A stretch of 64,000 bases of DNA from NCBI GenBank assembly GCA_948099385.1, contig CANUEZ040000113.1:9498501-9562500 (forward strand), given 5' to 3'. The stretch's first letter is position 1. Each line of letters opens with the position of its first letter. This DNA comes from Fasciola hepatica. Its lineage: Eukaryota; Platyhelminthes; Trematoda; Plagiorchiida; Fasciolidae. This document shows positions 60,470-64,000 of this stretch, in pieces. The translations under genes and the position numbers were made by a program. Below the pieces are notes generated by a model. It made no database searches. It was not told where the DNA came from and saw only the letters and a program-made list of their open reading frames with translations.

Positions 60470-60659
60470 GCAGATGATCGGTTTCGACTACGAAGGACTC
60501 CTCCTAGCTTCGCGATTCGACTATGAACTTTCGAGTTTGCTTTTTTGCAGCGGCTCCGGACGGTCCTTTCTACCCAACTTATGGCACAATAAAGTCCAGG
60601 AGTTTAATCAGGCATTGATAAGGGCACACCGGTTTTCAGCGGGATCTAAAATAGATTGA
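60470..60659 (+). CDS. candidate following (possibly last) exon of the same unknown gene
   Basis: The acceptor TTTCTTCTAG ends at 60,469 after a 381-base putative intron. Joined to the exon at 59,937-60,088, the phase is kept, and the frame runs QMIGFDYEGLLLASRFDYEL, then SFLPNLWHNKVQEFNQALIR, to a TGA at 60,657-60,659. A second possible acceptor (TTTTTTGCAG) lies inside at about 60,549. No family is recognised and no upstream exons or promoter are visible. Confidence 0.35.
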
Positions 60660-62460
60660 GCTGGGGCAGCCTGGAGGACGTTTCAGGTGGAGGTTATCAT
60701 AAACTCATTGGAAGGAATCTACCTGCGCAGGCGTTTTAGGCTTTTTGACGTAATTCATGAAACTAAGATGCTCTTTCGGAAATTTGCCTAGATTTTCAAG
60801 GTTGTAAAAGGTAATTTGTGGCTCCAAGATGATTTTTCCTAGTGAGACTGTTATTATTATGTTCAGCTTATTCATGGAATAGCGGTGCACTCTTGGATGA
60901 ACCGCCCATCCGTCCTGGTTGATTAATAAGTGGCCATGGTTTTGGAGGCGTTTCTACCGCGAGGTTTTTTATCACTAGGCTAAACAGTAATCGGTTGTTG
61001 ACACGGCCGAGTTTTAAGCAAATCTAAGAGGACCCAAGAGTGATGAAGAATGGGTTCCATAAGTTAAACCGAAGGAGGCAGCTTGGAGAAAGGAGGGGAG
61101 ATGATACTTGGTACTTTTGACTTTATGCACGGGCGCTGTTATTTTGTACCGTTACCTTCTGAGTTACGGTGGTCAGAAGAGTCCTTCACCGCGGGAGTAC
61201 ATTGGTCAAGTTGCAGGTTAGGATCTGCTTATGGGGAGGTGAAAGTTGACGGGTGTTGAAGAATGGCTGACACGTTCACGTGAGATGATCAGTTCTTCAT
61301 GGCCCCTCATGGGTTTGGGCAAAAGAACAAGTGACGTATCTGGCGGACGGAAAGTAGGCGTTATTGGGAGGTTTTGCCACCTGCAAGGTCGGGCATGGGC
61401 TGAAAGTTAGAGGTGTCCATTTTTGTCACAGTTCGCTTCGGGAAAGGAAAATTATCGGCATGATGTTCTCACGCATCACTTTTTATTAGAGGGAATGGGT
61501 TCTGCCCACATAGGAAAACTCCAATGCCCCCTACCCGCCATGTTTTTACAAGTGCGCGCATGGTGCTCGAATGCACTACTGGTGGACTGTCTTCCTCAAG
61601 TTTTGAAGCGATCACTGTCAGACTGCCTTTGTCTCGGAGGGTGTTGAAGATTTGGCGTCAAGAGCGGAATGTGAGGAAAGGCGAGCAAGCGGGAGGAACA
61701 AATGCTTGACAGCTTGCATCTGTTGCCAAAAGCTCCTGGTCCTTCCTGACACACGAGTCGATATCTGTTTTCCTGATTAGTTGTTGGCGGTAGAGATGGA
61801 TGGGTTTGGTTTCGGGTAAAATAATGAAGAAAGAAGAAAGGAAGAAGCTTTCGGAAGTGCGAAGTGGTTGGAAACGAAACGCAGTGTGGTCCGACTCCAA
61901 TGGTCCTAGATTTCAGTGGCTTCATTGGGGGCCTGGCTCACCACGAACATCGCCTTCTGACTTTAAGCAAGGCCTGGGCACCATAAACTGCAGTTTAAAA
62001 CATTAGCCGTACCGGAAATCCTAATGGTTGCATTTATCTCATTTGTATTGAAGAAAATGAAGCTCGTCCGCAGCCGTTTAATAAGCTGCAAGCTGACGGG
62101 CACATAAGCTGGTAAAAAGCTGAGTTGCATGAGCTTTCACGAGATAACAAGATGGGTCCATCGATACAAGGAGGAATCGACTAGCCGGGGATTCCCGCAC
62201 TGCAGCGTGACCAAAAATCAACGCCGAACAGTAGTACTCGCGAGTATGAAAAGAATGCGCATTGGTGGTGGTGGACTTAATTCAGTCACAAGACCAAGCA
62301 CAGCACAGATGTTAAGCCACGCCATGGTATTTGCGGAAGAAACGTGGTTGCTAGCTCGATTTATTTGGACTATATTTATCAGATATTCCTCTTAAATTGT
62401 TAGAAAGAACTGACCGAACCAAGGGGGCTCAGTCCTGATCTGCGTCCACGAATTCCTACT
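60660..62460. other. unassigned stretch
   Basis: Overlapping frames at 61,423-61,709 (plus) and 61,596-61,925 (minus), and one at 62,129-62,395, show no motif I recognise. Confidence 0.4.
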
Positions 62461-62464
62461 CGCA

Positions 62465-62660
62465 TTAACCAGTGAGAGCACTGCTGACTCGTTCGATAGC
62501 CAGCCATGTCTTCTCAGTAATCAGCAAGTCAACGCCTTTCCGGAATCCAGATCGGTGATCGTGCCAGTGGAGTCGCAAGTGGCTAGGTAGCGGGTCGATG
62601 AGATGCGAAAAGATTTCCGTCAAGCGATTGCTGGCCATGTGACCAGTCAAACATCCAGGA
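62465..62660 (-). pseudogene. LINE RT fragment, minus strand
   Basis: Read right to left, TGHMASNRLTEIFSHLID leads to RSGFRKGVDLLITEKTWLAI. This fits the LINE RT block 'QHGFRKGRSC-TNLLI-EE-WL-AI' just before motif A. The frame ends in a stop, and I could not find the 'DFSKAFD' box downstream (lower coordinates), so the copy is truncated or shifted there. Confidence 0.5.
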
Positions 62661-64000
62661 GCCAGTCTACTTGGTGCAGGTATGAACCAGTTTGTTTGCT
62701 TTGCGGCAACTGGTGTCAGTCGCTCTTCCTTCCCTCGTCGCTAAAGTTTTGTGCCAGTAAAGTAATCTGACTCCTCACTAGATTAGGTGGGGCGGTATGA
62801 AAAGTCTCCCACTCGAATCATACATCGAAGGACACCCAAGGTTTTTGTGGTTAACAACCCTTGTAAATACTTCTTACATTTTCGTAGGAAGAATCCAGGG
62901 ATTGCCCAGTGCTGCTGCTGTCAAGCATGGTTATATCGGCCATCCGGCCAGTTATTTCCCACCGCTGCCGTCTTTTTTCAAGCTCATTGACAGCCACCTT
63001 GACTTGCCAGGAATTTCCGAGCTCAAACTGTCTACCCGGCAAAATTTGCACTTTGCATCACACCTGTGTGCGGGCTTTTCACCTAACCAGTAATTTCCGC
63101 TACGAGAAGGAATGGTATGTCTGATCAAGTATTTGCTCCAGATATGTGTGATGAAACGACTCAAGCAAGCCTGCCGCAATAAACAGAGATAACCTTTGAT
63201 TCAAAATGACTCACGGTCAGTAGCCGAGTTATTGCATATGAACTTTTTTAAGTGTTTAGCTCCAATCCCCACAACCGAAGTAGCTTTAAACTACGCCCTC
63301 GGTTCAGAGCGTACAAACCTACGGTGTAAGCACGCAAAACTTAAGAAGGTTTGTAGTCATACTAAGGGCTTTGAGCTTTCAATGCAGCTTGGTCCGTTCA
63401 CAGCAGCAATCAACATTATAACTAAGCACAAGCTAAAGCCCGAAGAGCTGTCAATTTTAGATAGCCATAACGCGTCATCAAAGCGTTCTAGTGTACTGAT
63501 GCATAAAAATTACCGCGACTTGAACTTTACGGCTAACCTTACCTAGAGCTACATACAGATATGTGTTTCCGTGGCTGTATCCGGAACAGAAATCTATATT
63601 TGCCGATTATGTAATCGCAGACTTGCTTGCTGAGACGATGGTGATTGAAAGGTCGTTATAGCGGTTCCTCAGCCCTTTTTGTTTCGGTTCCGGATCCTGC
63701 TTCCGCCACCGATCACTTTCCCCGAATCAGCAGCCTCAAACTGTCTACGGCCCTCTTTCTGAAATATTGTGTCATTATTGTACAAAAGTAATAGACCAAA
63801 AGATAAGGATAAAAACCTCTTTCATGGGACACCCTCTTGGTCCTCACTTTCATTCTGAATGACCTGATCCAATTACTCACCAAGCTGAGAGCACCGCACA
63901 GTCCTGGTCATGCCAGCAGTCAGTCAGCTCTAAGTTTTGATGGAACTGAAGTACCCACTCAAATCTAATATGCTTTCAACTCATACTCTGAATACTGCAG
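62660..64000. other. unassigned end of window
   Basis: The frames 62,797-63,093 (98 codons) and 63,196-63,546 (116 codons, lysine-rich) have no motif I know. CTCAAACTGTCTAC occurs at about 63,022 and 63,735. Near 63,830, GTLLVLTFILNDLIQLL on the plus strand faintly resembles the LINE 'GSVLGPLLFIL-INDL' block; too little remains before the window ends to call it. Confidence 0.3.

Noticed and set aside
63000..63770. CTCAAACTGTCTAC repeated near 63,022 and 63,735
   Set aside because: The surrounding sequence does not align well enough to call a repeat family.
1..64000. tRNA genes, rRNA, CRISPR arrays or a bacterial operon
   Set aside because: I found no tRNA B-box with a matching acceptor arm, no regular short repeats with spacers, and no runs of long co-directional open frames.

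Overview
This window looks like intergenic DNA from a large, repeat-rich invertebrate genome, most likely a flatworm and possibly a tapeworm. That guess rests on the mix of elements: CR1/Jockey-type LINEs, an endonuclease-bearing Penelope-like element, a Bel/Pao element and a Ty3 element with two zinc knuckles. No species-specific gene confirms it. There is no bacterial gene order, no recognisable tRNA or rRNA gene and no CRISPR array. The longest open frame in 64 kb is 180 codons, and it lies inside a dead LINE. Every coding domain I recognise is broken by stops, frameshifts or truncation.

Layout, left to right. 0.8-2.0 kb: a LINE reverse transcriptase (RT) fragment (+) followed by repeat A. 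2.4-6.5 kb: a badly decayed Bel/Pao element (+), probably with a nested fragment on the minus strand. 6.95-9.06 kb: a Penelope-like element (PLE, minus strand) with RT and GIY-YIG domains in the normal order and a hammerhead-like core in its 3' end. 9-13.6 kb: no recognised content, two microsatellites. 14.0-16.1 kb: a LINE with endonuclease and RT (+), of the same family as the first fragment, again followed by repeat A at 16.7-17.2 kb. 20.2-21.8 kb: two copies of repeat C. 25.5-27.1 kb: first copy of the unclassified repeat B. 28.4-29.9 kb: a LINE (+). 30-35.6 kb: nothing recognised.

35.68-39.79 kb: the best preserved element, a Ty3 retrotransposon of about 4.1 kb with two LTRs, a candidate primer-binding site, gag, protease, RT/RNase H and integrase. 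40-45.4 kb: nothing recognised. 45.4-46.3 kb and 47.3-49.35 kb: LINE remnants (+). 49.4-51.0 kb: second copy of repeat B. 52.5-54.15 kb: a LINE (minus). 54-58.3 kb: pyrimidine-rich sequence with faint internal repeats. 59.9-60.7 kb: a pair of phase-compatible candidate exons, the only hint of a host gene. 62.5 kb: a LINE RT fragment (minus).

The genes do not form a pathway. The window is a nested, decaying retroelement landscape. The points most worth checking are the PLE ribozyme-like core, the very similar repeat A tails behind two decayed LINEs, the unclassified repeats B and C, and the candidate spliced gene near 60 kb. All homology calls were made by eye from conserved motifs; no search was run.
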